Positions 36,574-45,299 of a stretch of DNA of 64,000 bases are shown piece after piece (positions within the stretch are counted from its first letter, which is position 1; every line of letters starts with the position of its first letter). Under the pieces are notes generated by a model, which made no database searches, was not told the origin of the DNA, and worked only from the letters and a program-made list of their open reading frames with translations. The translations under genes and the position numbers were made by a program. Source of the DNA: Patiriisocius sp047731265 (GTDB taxonomy: Bacteria > Bacteroidota > Bacteroidia > Flavobacteriales > Flavobacteriaceae); the NCBI RefSeq assembly GCF_047731265.1, contig NZ_CP159835.1, positions 3,720,001 through 3,784,000 on the forward strand. The letters run 5' to 3'.

Positions 36574-37689
36574 TTAATCTAGTCTGTATCTATGGAAATC
36601 AGGGTTAATAAAAACCCCTTTATATGGTAAAAACAAATCTGGATAGCCTACTATAGATTGAAAAAACAAAAAAAGCGTAACTATAAATAATAGTAAAAGT
36701 AAATTGACTTTATAATGCTTATTTTCTATCAATAAAAATTGGGAAGCTATAAGCAATACTTCCATGGTAGCAAAATATAAACCTCCCCTGTTGACTATAA
36801 CCAATATAGAACTCGAGAATAGAAAATAAATAATGAGTCCAACAAAATAACCATTAAAAATTATTTTGTAGTATGACAGTTTCGCTGTTAAATATTTGTA
36901 GTTATAAATAAATATCCCTAGAAAAAGAAATCTCTTAATCAACCCCATTATACCAAGTCTGTATTGTTCGGGGTCCTCTTGGTATCTTTCTGTATAAGCC
37001 AAGACTTTGGCTGAACCCATACCTCCAATATTATCTCCTACAAAAGAAAAAGCTAAAATTGGTAAGCTTGTTTTTCCTATAATAAAGGAGACTCCAAGTA
37101 TTGCAATGATTAAAGATTGCTTTATATCTTTATTTAAAAAATAATATACACTGAAAAGAATCGCTGAACTATGAAATAAAAACGCTAATCCAACTAAAAG
37201 AAAAAATTTAAGCGCATTTTTATTTACAACATATCGCAATGCAAATAAACAAATCCCTAAAGCAATTAGTTGCCTATTGGATCCCATTACACCCATGCTT
37301 GTAGCATAGAACACTAATAATGAAATAAAAATATAAGGGCTCAGTCTTTTAAATGCTGAAAAAACCAACACATAATAAAGTAACGCATGCACCACAAGAA
37401 ATGCAGTGTAACTGCCCATTAAGTTTTTTACTATTAAAACAAAAAAACTATATCCTTGCTCAAATCCAGTTATTGTCAAATATACATCTGAGATAGTTCT
37501 TATTTCTTCAAAATGCACTAGATAGGTTTCCCAGTCTGTACCTGTTTGCCAACGAAATCCAACTTGAAAAACAAAAAGAGCATACACCGCAAACAACATG
37601 CCATTATGCTGAATAGATGTAAGACTTGTTCTTAATTCAAGGAATGAAAAAATCAATAAAACCACTAATGTAAATATGTATATACTCAT
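36574..37689 (-). CDS. EpsG-family polysaccharide polymerase (Wzy-like)
   Basis: This 371-aa integral membrane protein has about ten hydrophobic segments through its length. The early VGFRWQTGTDWETY segment (residues about 43-56) is the recognisable EpsG-family mark, and RYXEDPEQYRLGIMG-like residues lie in the large loop near 225-245. EpsG proteins are thought to polymerise lipid-linked repeat units in the Wzy-dependent route. The flippase and Wza/Wzc genes nearby fit that. Its start overlaps the end of the next upstream glycosyltransferase gene by one base (37689), so translation is coupled. Confidence 0.88.
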   Translation of the reverse strand: MSIYIFTLVVLLIFSFLELRTSLTSIQHNGMLFAVYALFVFQVGFRWQTGTDWETYLVHFEEIRTISDVYLTITGFEQGYSFFVLIVKNLMGSYTAFLVVHALLYYVLVFSAFKRLSPYIFISLLVFYATSMGVMGSNRQLIALGICLFALRYVVNKNALKFFLLVGLAFLFHSSAILFSVYYFLNKDIKQSLIIAILGVSFIIGKTSLPILAFSFVGDNIGGMGSAKVLAYTERYQEDPEQYRLGIMGLIKRFLFLGIFIYNYKYLTAKLSYYKIIFNGYFVGLIIYFLFSSSILVIVNRGGLYFATMEVLLIASQFLLIENKHYKVNLLLLLFIVTLFLFFQSIVGYPDLFLPYKGVFINPDFHRYRLD

Positions 37690-38771
37690 TACATTAAGTT
37701 TTTATATAAGGCGCTAAATTGACTTAAAACATATGTATTAGAAAAATTAGTAGTGTAATATTTCTTATACGGTCCACTTAGCTTCTGTTCAGCAAAATCG
37801 AGTGTATCGATAATACTCTCGACTGTATTCTCAAACAAAAATGCTTCAGAGATAATAACTTCTGGGATTGCGCATTTATTTGAAGCAATTACGGGTTTAT
37901 TAAATAAATAGCCTTCAATAATTGGCAAACCAAAACCTTCTGCATATTCCGCCGGCATCAATACCATATCACAGACCGAATAATAGGTAATGAGGCTCGC
38001 GTCATTTATATAGCCTAAAAGCTTTATGTTCTTTAAATTCAATGTTTCTATTTGATTGCCATAAAAATCATACAATGGACCTTTACCTGCAACAAAAATT
38101 TCAAAATTACTGTCTTCTAATTGCTCAGCTACTTTTATGAGTAAATCGATTCTAGCCCTTTCTTCCATACTTCTCACTACGAACACCTTGGTTTTATTAG
38201 GATCAAATTCAACTATTAATTCAGCTTCATTTTTAGACTTGCTTTTTAGGCTAAACTTTTCTAGATGTGATGTATTAGGTATAATTACAAAATTTTCTGA
38301 AGTGGTGAATAAACTCATTTTTTTTGTGAATTCAGATATAAAATGAACAAAACCTACCCTGAGATACAAGATTTTTTCTAACACATAAAACACACTTTTT
38401 AATGTATGTTTATTTACTTTATTTTGGTAATATAATGCGTCGTGAACCGTAAGCAAATTTGTTTTATACATACAAGCTATACTCATCAAAGCATTATGCG
38501 AGTGAATAAAAATTGACTTCTCCTTTCTTTTAATCCTCATTATAAAGAAATTGAAGACGAAAAATTTCAAAAAATTAGCTTTAATACCTATACATAACAA
38601 CCCATTATATTTATAAACACTTGTTTTATCATCCCAATGTATATAATAGTTTATGTTACTATTTATAGCTTTTGATTGAAAATCAATAACATTTTCAACC
38701 CCTCTTTTATGCTTTAACATATTGTTAAAGCCCAAATACAAGACTTTCGTATTTTTAAAGGTGTCTTTCAT
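37689..38771 (-). CDS. Family 4 glycosyltransferase
   Basis: This 360-aa GT-B protein has an N-terminal part of the kind NMLKHKRGVENVIDFQ and an IHSHNALMSIACM motif near residue 90. In the C-terminal domain are KVFVVRSMEERARIDLLI (about 195), a glycine loop at FVAGKGPLYDFYG, and the catalytic EX7E-type YAEGFGLPIIEGYLFNKPVIAS near 280-300. No signal peptide is seen. It is placed between the WbsX-like gene (3 bp away) and the polymerase. It should transfer one repeat-unit sugar from a nucleotide donor. Confidence 0.9.
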   Translation of the reverse strand: MKDTFKNTKVLYLGFNNMLKHKRGVENVIDFQSKAINSNINYYIHWDDKTSVYKYNGLLCIGIKANFLKFFVFNFFIMRIKRKEKSIFIHSHNALMSIACMYKTNLLTVHDALYYQNKVNKHTLKSVFYVLEKILYLRVGFVHFISEFTKKMSLFTTSENFVIIPNTSHLEKFSLKSKSKNEAELIVEFDPNKTKVFVVRSMEERARIDLLIKVAEQLEDSNFEIFVAGKGPLYDFYGNQIETLNLKNIKLLGYINDASLITYYSVCDMVLMPAEYAEGFGLPIIEGYLFNKPVIASNKCAIPEVIISEAFLFENTVESIIDTLDFAEQKLSGPYKKYYTTNFSNTYVLSQFSALYKNLM

Positions 38772-38774
38772 TAT

Positions 38775-39860
38775 TTATTTAACAATATGCTTTTTAAGTG
38801 CTTCTAAATGCTTTTTACCCCAACGTAAATCTGGCTCCATATAATTTCCTTCTGCCCACTCATTCCATGATTTTAAAAAAATGATTTTATTCTCAGGTTT
38901 TTTAGTGTCGACAATATCTACCACTTCTTTTACATGTTTTTCGAAATAGGCTGGTGTTGAATTTGTTAAAACCAATCCCTCCCTTCCACTGCGAGCAGTA
39001 TGATCCCAACCAGGTATTATACTTGGGAAAACATTTTCTATTTTATCTTCTTCAGGCGAAATAAAGTATTTGGACACTGTTTTATATGGGTATGCTAATG
39101 GCACATTTCTGAATATCCTATTCAATCTATTATACACCTTTTGACTAAAGGTGCGATGGTTAAGGGTATAGTTAAAAAGACGTGTCGTATTTACTGCATC
39201 AAATCCATTGGCTAACACCTCTTTAACATTAAACTTTGAATCAATACAATGACCCACAAAATAGATTTTTTCCAATCCATTTTCTAGCGCTAGTTTTTGC
39301 CATGTCTCCATAAACAAGTTAACTCCTGGTTCACCTACAGGTTTATAAATCATAAATAATGGTCTCCCATTAATTGTAATATATCTCTTGTCTTTTAATG
39401 CAGGAAGTACTTCATAAAAATGTGCGGTATAATCTTCTATCCCAGGATATAATTGCTCTATTAAAATATTACGATTGGCCATGCCGTGGGCAAATCCTTT
39501 CCAAGTTTCATTGGCCCAAGCTAAACAAAAAGGAAAATCAGGTTCTCCTGAATCCAAAACTTCCTTAAAAGGTCGTTCTATTAAGCGTTTACCATTGCCA
39601 AACCAATAATGCCAATAGATGAATCCTTCAACTCCATATTCGCGTGCCATGTCTGCTTGCGCTTTTCTAGTCTCAGCAACTCTTAAATCATAATACCCCA
39701 AATCTGCCGGAACTCTGGGTTGATAATGCCCTTTAAATAAAGCCTTTGCTTTACCTACATTAGTCCATTCTGTAAACCCCTTTCCCCACCAAGTATCATT
39801 CTCTGGAATCGGGTGGTATTGAGGCAGATAAAATGCGATTACACGCGCTTTTTTATTCAT
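38775..39860 (-). CDS. WbsX-like protein (GH99-like domain)
   Basis: This 361-aa protein belongs to the WbsX/GH99-like family common in O-antigen and capsule loci. The N-terminal VIAFYLPQYHPIPENDTWWG and GKGFTEWTNVGKA, then GHYQPRVPADLGYYDLR, are diagnostic. IYWHYWFGNGKRL near 88 and KSWNEWAEGNYMEPD near 335 complete the set. The related fold is an endo-mannosidase, but whether these proteins are transferases or hydrolases is not settled to my knowledge. It lies one base from the flippase gene. No signal peptide is present, so it acts in the cytosol. Confidence 0.92.
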   Translation of the reverse strand: MNKKARVIAFYLPQYHPIPENDTWWGKGFTEWTNVGKAKALFKGHYQPRVPADLGYYDLRVAETRKAQADMAREYGVEGFIYWHYWFGNGKRLIERPFKEVLDSGEPDFPFCLAWANETWKGFAHGMANRNILIEQLYPGIEDYTAHFYEVLPALKDKRYITINGRPLFMIYKPVGEPGVNLFMETWQKLALENGLEKIYFVGHCIDSKFNVKEVLANGFDAVNTTRLFNYTLNHRTFSQKVYNRLNRIFRNVPLAYPYKTVSKYFISPEEDKIENVFPSIIPGWDHTARSGREGLVLTNSTPAYFEKHVKEVVDIVDTKKPENKIIFLKSWNEWAEGNYMEPDLRWGKKHLEALKKHIVK

Positions 39861-41288
39861 TTAGCTTTCTTTTTTTACAAAAACTTTAATCATTTTAATC
39901 GGGTTGACTGAAAGCATTAAAGATATAACAGCTACAGCAGTAAGTAATACAATAGATTTTAAGATTATGGAAAATAGTAAATGCTCAATAATTACTACAT
40001 AAACCATCACATAAATTGTTGAAGCAACCAGTAGACAGCTCATAATAGGCTTCCAATGGCTTACTTTTAACCTAGAATACCAGATAGAAATTAACAACAT
40101 TATTGTCATTGAAAAACTGGAAACAACAGCAGCCGTTATTAGACCATACTTCGGAAGAAATAATATATTTAAACCTATACTTATTATTGCACCCGTCATA
40201 TTTATTAGTGAATTTATTTTTGTTTTTTCCTTAGAAATAATGATAGTTCCGTAGAGCATGCTAAGTGAAGAACTATACACGCCAATTATAATCAGCGGTA
40301 CATACCAAAATGCATCATGAAATTTAACATCTGTCATAAGTAAGAAAAATTCTTTTGAAAAAACACTCAAACAAAGCACCCCGATAAGTAAAACATACAC
40401 AAAACTATTGCGAATGTTTTCGAAAATATTTATAAAATTATCCTTGCCCCAATTTTTAAAGATATAGGGTTCAAAAGCTTTATATGCTCCAAACGAAAAA
40501 ATATTGAGAATTAATGCAATCGATGCCGCTACACTATATATCCCTAGGTCATTTAGAGTTAAATATTTATCTATTAATATGCGGTCAGAAATTGTTGTAA
40601 GGTAGTACGCTATGGATCCTGGAAGAAGTGGTAAGGAAAATATAAGGACTTTTTTTATTTGCTTAAAACACAAGTTCCAAATAATATGACCACGAATCAT
40701 ATACAGGAAAACAAATGCAAAAATAAAATTGACAATTAAATTAGCGTATAAAACACCTAAAGCTGTGTAATCAAAAAATATAACTAATACCAAGGTTAAA
40801 ACGAATGCAATAATACCTCTCGAAACATTTAAAATCGTTAAGGGCATCGGTTTTTCTATCACCCTAAACAAAGCAGCTGGTAATATTGAAAACAGATTGA
40901 AAAAGTTAGTGAAAATCGCAATAACTATATATGGATAAAAATGAATATTACTGCCTAAAGTATTAAAGAGATGCTTCCCAAAAAACAATAAAATAATAAC
41001 GACAACTGCGTTAAATAAAATGATAAAAGAGGATAGGTTCCCTAATAACTTTTTTTTCTCTTCACTAGTTTTACATCGATAGTAAAAGACTAAGAAGTAG
41101 GTATTAACACTCAAAAAACCTAGCGCAAGTAAAAATGTATTTAGGGTATTTACATAATTTACAATCCCGTAATCTGAGGGAGTCAAATACACTGTTAGTA
41201 TTGGCAAAGAAACAAAGCCGATAAGCCTAGGGATAATGTCTCCTAAGGCATAAATAGTAGTGTTCTTAATCAAATTACCTCCACTCAT
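39861..41288 (-). CDS. Oligosaccharide flippase (Wzx-like, MATE/MOP superfamily)
   Basis: This 475-aa protein has about 12-14 hydrophobic segments. The N-terminus (NTTIYALGDIIPRLIGFVSLPILT) is typical for polysaccharide biosynthesis export proteins. The segment LLPGSIAYYLTTISDRILID near 225 is the usual second-half repeat of the MOP fold. It should flip the undecaprenyl-linked repeat unit across the inner membrane, between the initiating WecA-like enzyme and the EpsG-like polymerase. It is separated by 4 bp from the upstream gene and is in the same transcript. Confidence 0.92.
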   Translation of the reverse strand: MSGGNLIKNTTIYALGDIIPRLIGFVSLPILTVYLTPSDYGIVNYVNTLNTFLLALGFLSVNTYFLVFYYRCKTSEEKKKLLGNLSSFIILFNAVVVIILLFFGKHLFNTLGSNIHFYPYIVIAIFTNFFNLFSILPAALFRVIEKPMPLTILNVSRGIIAFVLTLVLVIFFDYTALGVLYANLIVNFIFAFVFLYMIRGHIIWNLCFKQIKKVLIFSLPLLPGSIAYYLTTISDRILIDKYLTLNDLGIYSVAASIALILNIFSFGAYKAFEPYIFKNWGKDNFINIFENIRNSFVYVLLIGVLCLSVFSKEFFLLMTDVKFHDAFWYVPLIIIGVYSSSLSMLYGTIIISKEKTKINSLINMTGAIISIGLNILFLPKYGLITAAVVSSFSMTIMLLISIWYSRLKVSHWKPIMSCLLVASTIYVMVYVVIIEHLLFSIILKSIVLLTAVAVISLMLSVNPIKMIKVFVKKES

Positions 41289-41292
41289 GTAC

Positions 41293-42585
41293 TTAGTTGA
41301 TTAAGTCTTTTAAAACCGTTAGATCAAATTCTTGAATAAAGTCGTGTACTATAGTATAATCTGTCATAGCATTCGCTTTAATCATTTTTTCCAATTCAAA
41401 TTCATCTTCAGCCATCATCAATTTTTCCTCAGAACCATCAAATGGAGGCACCGCTTTATAACCAGACATATTTACGCCATCTTTATCTTTTGGATCAAAT
41501 GCAATATAATTTACACCTTGCATTAATGCCTCCAAAACAACGGTTGAATTAGCACCAATTACCAATGATGATTTATTAAGCGAAGTTGTTAGTGCTTCAG
41601 AATCTAAAACATAAAAATCTGAGTCCAAAAATGGATACATCCATTTTTTATTAATGGAAGGATGTGGTCTATATCTTGCCTTTTTAATTCCAAGTCGCAT
41701 TAAAACTTTTTGTACTTTATAAAGATACAACACCACCATACTAGGATCATTAACCACTGGCTTATTATAGGTATGTTGATGCCAAGTTACAGATGATACG
41801 GGAATAATCAATATATCAGAAAGGTCAGATCTCAATGTCTTTTCCTTTTCCAATTTTTTATAAATAGGATGCCCAACAACTTTAACTTTTGAAGGTTCAA
41901 ACCCCACATCAATATAATTTTTTCTAATTTTTTCACTCCAAACCATTAAATAGTCTGACCTATTGTCTACCTCTTTACTGTAAAGCCCTGGCATACCATG
42001 GCTAAAAACAAAAGATGGGCGATTCATTTTTTTGAAAATATCAATACTGTACTTGCTGTAAAAATATTGATCTGTATATAAAAATAAAGCTCTAAAATCT
42101 TGTTCCTGATATTGTGCTAAAAGATATTGTTGAAATATTTCTAGCGCGTTATGAAATTTAGAATCTAAGAATAAATGAAAATCATCATTTCTAATTCTAT
42201 CTTGAATGTTTTTACACCATTTTAATGTTTTATAATCTCCAAAAATATTTTTCTTTCGCAAGGGGTGCCATATTGGCGAATAGGAATCAAATCCTATTTG
42301 GGATAGTGAATTTACCTCCTTTTGAGGCAATTTTAATGTAGATAATATCTTTACGTTATTTGGTTGATTTACCCTAGATTTCATTAACAAAGCATTTATA
42401 TATTGGTATAAGCGCTTTAGCTTCTCATTCATATCAATTGCTCTATTTCTATAATATGCCTCAGCGATATGGGTTTCTGAAACATACATTTGCCAGTCTA
42501 ACTCTGCTTTAAAAAAGTCAATGTATTTTTTTGATAATTCATTATCAGCAGTATCTACTAAATATTTAATAAGGTAATTATCCAT
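41293..42585 (-). CDS. Putative GT-B capsule glycosyltransferase, candidate nonulosonate transferase
   Basis: This 430-aa protein has no clear assigned family. The pattern SHGMPGLYSKEVDNRSDYLM (near residue 195), KVKVVGHPIYKKL (near 235), RYRPHPS near 305 and the C-terminal SLVIGANSTVVLEAL (near 340) resembles the capsule/CDP-glycerol transferase and sialyltransferase-like GT-B proteins. The helical N-terminal half is not recognised. It is the gene next downstream of the pseI-like gene on the same strand, with a 295-bp relic between. Because the locus makes a nonulosonic acid and no other gene looks like its transferase, this is the best candidate, by inference. Confidence 0.6.
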   Translation of the reverse strand: MDNYLIKYLVDTADNELSKKYIDFFKAELDWQMYVSETHIAEAYYRNRAIDMNEKLKRLYQYINALLMKSRVNQPNNVKILSTLKLPQKEVNSLSQIGFDSYSPIWHPLRKKNIFGDYKTLKWCKNIQDRIRNDDFHLFLDSKFHNALEIFQQYLLAQYQEQDFRALFLYTDQYFYSKYSIDIFKKMNRPSFVFSHGMPGLYSKEVDNRSDYLMVWSEKIRKNYIDVGFEPSKVKVVGHPIYKKLEKEKTLRSDLSDILIIPVSSVTWHQHTYNKPVVNDPSMVVLYLYKVQKVLMRLGIKKARYRPHPSINKKWMYPFLDSDFYVLDSEALTTSLNKSSLVIGANSTVVLEALMQGVNYIAFDPKDKDGVNMSGYKAVPPFDGSEEKLMMAEDEFELEKMIKANAMTDYTIVHDFIQEFDLTVLKDLIN

Positions 42586-42637
42586 TGAAATAAAATTACT
42601 TTTTATAAAATATAATATCTGAAAGTTCTTTCTACTT

Positions 42638-42880
42638 TCAGATTGATAAATTGTTTAGATTAATATTTGCAGCATATATAGATGAACCTTCTATATTTTC
42701 AAAAGAAGTGTAATAACTCATCTACAATATACCATCTTAGATAATCATTCCTGGGCAAGAACCATCACCACTACTCGGGATTTGTAAAATTTCCTTATAG
42801 GTACTTGTATCTATGTCATATACGCCTAAGTAAACAAATCCAAATACATCGCCAGAGAAAATCATCTTATTTTCATCTGT
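42638..42880 (-). pseudogene. C-terminal relic of a secreted or propeller-like protein
   Basis: The minus strand encodes, in one frame, MIFSGDVFGFVYLGVYDID, then ILQIPSSGDGSCPGMI, a stop, DGIL, a stop, and MSYYTSFENIEGSSIYAANI before the final stop. Both internal stops could come from single changes in Tyr codons. The sequence resembles the last blade of a beta-propeller or sialidase-type protein, but the family is not certain. It begins right after the pseI-like stop codon. No start is present. Confidence 0.5.
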
Positions 42881-43915
42881 TTATAGAAATTCAAATTTAA
42901 ACGCAGTTCCCTTTTCAATATCAATATTGACTTGTTTGCCTAAAACTTCATTATAAAACTTTGGGTGGATACCAAAACCTGGCCGAATAGACCGTATGTT
43001 CTGCTTTGTAAGGATACCACCACTTTTAATATCTTCAACGATATATAGTGATCTGCAAAAATCACGACCTTTTCGCTGTTTTTCAGTCAAAGCATAATTT
43101 ACAACTCCAATAGCAAGCTCCGCCTCTCGTACTGCTTTTACCATTTCAGTAAACTCTATTTCATTCATTGAAAAAGAAGCATCTGGACCACCAATTGATC
43201 GGTCGAGAATGAAATGTTTTTCAATAATTCTTGCACCAAAGGCAGTTGCTACAAGTGGAACTGTGCTTCCCATAGTATGGTCAGAAAGTCCAGATATTAC
43301 ATTATACCGTTCTGCCAAATCCTTTACCATACACATATTTGCTTCTTTAATGGGCGCAGGATAACTTGAGGTACACTTTAACAATGCGATATTATTATTC
43401 CCCATTCTCTTGCAGGCATCGAGTGCTAATTCTATATCTTCTTTCTCAGCAATACCGGTAGATATAATGATGGGTTTACCTTTGGAAGCGACCAATTCAA
43501 TTAAAGGAATGTCTGTGATTTCAAAGGATGCGATTTTATACGCAGGAACATTTAGTGATTCTAAAAACTCTACTGATGTTGCATCAAATGGGGAAGAAAA
43601 ACAAATTAAGCCCTCCGCTTTAGCAACTTGCATTAACTCTTCCTGCCATTCCCACGGCGTATATGCCTTTTGATATAACTCGTGTAAATTTTGATTCTCC
43701 CAGATAGTTCCTTTAACAATAAAATCATCTTTATCTGAAGCAATAGTCATCGTATCTGCTGTATAGGTTTGAAGCTTAATACAATCTGCCCCTGCCCTCT
43801 TTGCCGCTTTTACAGTTTCTATTGCCGTTGCAATACTACCATTATGATTTGCAGATAACTCAGCAATAATAAATACTGGTGAGTTTTCATTTATTTCAAA
43901 ATTCTCTATTCTCAT
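42881..43915 (-). CDS. pseI: Pseudaminic acid synthase (NeuB family)
   Basis: This 344-aa enzyme condenses phosphoenolpyruvate with a 6-deoxy-diacetamido-hexose to form the nonulosonic acid. The NeuB domain has IIAELSANHNGS near residue 17 and KLQTYTADTM near 48. The PseI-like features GLSDHTMGS and EKHFILDRSIGGPDASFSM (near 233-252) follow. The C-terminal SAF (antifreeze-like) domain starts near 290 (CRSLYIVEDIKSGG). The N-acetyl substrate cannot be read with certainty, so legionaminic-type use is possible, but the neighbours (PseC, PseF and PseH homologues) favour pseudaminic acid. It is the last gene of the nonulosonate block, 7 bp after the PIG-L gene. Confidence 0.9.
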   Translation of the reverse strand: MRIENFEINENSPVFIIAELSANHNGSIATAIETVKAAKRAGADCIKLQTYTADTMTIASDKDDFIVKGTIWENQNLHELYQKAYTPWEWQEELMQVAKAEGLICFSSPFDATSVEFLESLNVPAYKIASFEITDIPLIELVASKGKPIIISTGIAEKEDIELALDACKRMGNNNIALLKCTSSYPAPIKEANMCMVKDLAERYNVISGLSDHTMGSTVPLVATAFGARIIEKHFILDRSIGGPDASFSMNEIEFTEMVKAVREAELAIGVVNYALTEKQRKGRDFCRSLYIVEDIKSGGILTKQNIRSIRPGFGIHPKFYNEVLGKQVNIDIEKGTAFKFEFL

Positions 43916-43922
43916 ATTCTAA

Positions 43923-44633
43923 TTAATTTATTGATCTTACCAAACAAAAGGCTTCAGCAAAACGAGTTCCTATAATTACTCCCCATCGTTGAGCTTGTAT
44001 TTTTAATGCTTCTGGCGATCTAGGGTGTGGATATGTGCGACGTTCAAACTCATAACTTTCCATTCCTTCAATTTTCGCATTTAGATTTTTTTCTGAAACA
44101 CTAAAAAATAAATTTGGTAAAAAATGTCGTGGATCGGTTGGAGATCTCCATTCCGTTCCGGAGGGCGTTTCAAAGGTAATAATTGTTTTTACACGTTCAT
44201 CCTCTAAAGGTCTACAAGCAGTAATAACCGCTTCAAAAGTTCTTTGATGGTCTATATTTACATCCCCGCCGTGATGTGTAAATATTACATCTGGAAGAAA
44301 GGAATCTTTCTCCTTTTCTATCACTTTAATAATGTCTAATAAAGCAACGGTATCAAATCTATTATCTGGAAAATCAAAGACACTGCTGCTATGAAACCCT
44401 ATAGATTCGTGCGCATTTTTGATATTCTCTCTATGTGTTAATAATTCCTTTTGCCATTTTTCAACATCTCTATCGTCTGATCGTGATGTAATCCCCTCAC
44501 CAAGTATAACAACATGGGTCTTAACTTGGTAATCTAATATCAATTTATGGAGCGTTGCACCAAGTCCTAACAATTCATCATCAGGATGGGCAACCACAAT
44601 CATTATTTTTTTATTTCTTAGAGATTCTAACAT
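43923..44633 (-). CDS. PIG-L family deacetylase
   Basis: This 236-aa zinc deacetylase of the LmbE/PIG-L family has metal motifs VVAHPDDELLGLG near residue 14 and THHGGDVNIDHQR near 118, with all expected His and Asp residues. Members remove N-acetyl groups from sugars such as GlcNAc derivatives. Its start overlaps the formyltransferase-like gene by 23 bp, and pseI follows after 7 bp. In this context it could remove an acetyl group from a nonulosonate precursor or product so that another acyl group can be attached. That is inference from the neighbours. Confidence 0.88.
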   Translation of the reverse strand: MLESLRNKKIMIVVAHPDDELLGLGATLHKLILDYQVKTHVVILGEGITSRSDDRDVEKWQKELLTHRENIKNAHESIGFHSSSVFDFPDNRFDTVALLDIIKVIEKEKDSFLPDVIFTHHGGDVNIDHQRTFEAVITACRPLEDERVKTIITFETPSGTEWRSPTDPRHFLPNLFFSVSEKNLNAKIEGMESYEFERRTYPHPRSPEALKIQAQRWGVIIGTRFAEAFCLVRSIN

Positions 44634-45294
44634 GGGCTGTAACTATTTCATCATTTGTATTAAAATTGGCATTGGTAAACTCAAGTTTTAAACCTGAAGT
44701 CTCTAAAAAAGCATGAGGATATCCCTCTGCATCTAGCATGCGGATGTAATCATAGGCTATTTTTAGCTCTTGCACTTCCACAATATTGCTATCTTCTGGG
44801 CTACGTCTTTTAAATTTTACAATGTCACCTTGCTGTGTTTTCGGGGTTATCGCTTTAGAGATTATTTCTATAATCATTCCTTCTATGATCTGGTTGGTTC
44901 TTTTAAAAATGTCGGTTGCTGTACCTAATAAGGTCAAGTCTTTTTTCAGGTAAATGGGTCCTGCATCTAATTCTTTTACAACTTTGAGTGCCGAAATTTT
45001 CGTTTCAGTATGACCACGTACTATTAGGTTCTGTAAAGGGCTACCTCCTCTTCCGTAAGGTAAATCTGTCATATGAAAGACAATACATTCGTAATTTAAG
45101 AATATTTCAGAAGGAATAATAAAAGACCAATGTGGGATGAAAATTTTATCAATTTTATTTTCTGCTAAGAACCCTGCATTAAAATCACTTTTTTCATTAA
45201 TTAAAATCCAATTAATAGCCCCAAACTGTGTTTGCAGCTGCGGAAATAGGGCTTGATTCCAACTCTTTTCAGATACTATTGCGTAGTTAGTCAT
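44611..45294 (-). CDS. Formyltransferase-like protein with altered catalytic Asn
   Basis: This 227-aa protein matches the N-terminal domain of methionyl-tRNA/sugar formyltransferases. The key segment CIVFHMTDLPYGRGGSP (about residues 69-86) aligns with the family INxHPSLLPRYRG, and ELDAGPIYLKK (near 108) carries the Asp. The His and Asp of the usual Asn-His-Asp triad are there, but the Asn position reads Val. It is shorter than Fmt (about 310 aa) and lacks a full tRNA-binding C-domain; residues 165-227 may be a small substrate domain. It overlaps the PIG-L gene by 23 bp and follows the ATP-grasp gene by 5 bp. Confidence 0.8.
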   Translation of the reverse strand: MTNYAIVSEKSWNQALFPQLQTQFGAINWILINEKSDFNAGFLAENKIDKIFIPHWSFIIPSEIFLNYECIVFHMTDLPYGRGGSPLQNLIVRGHTETKISALKVVKELDAGPIYLKKDLTLLGTATDIFKRTNQIIEGMIIEIISKAITPKTQQGDIVKFKRRSPEDSNIVEVQELKIAYDYIRMLDAEGYPHAFLETSGLKLEFTNANFNTNDEIVTAHVRISKK

Positions 45295-45299
45295 GAATC

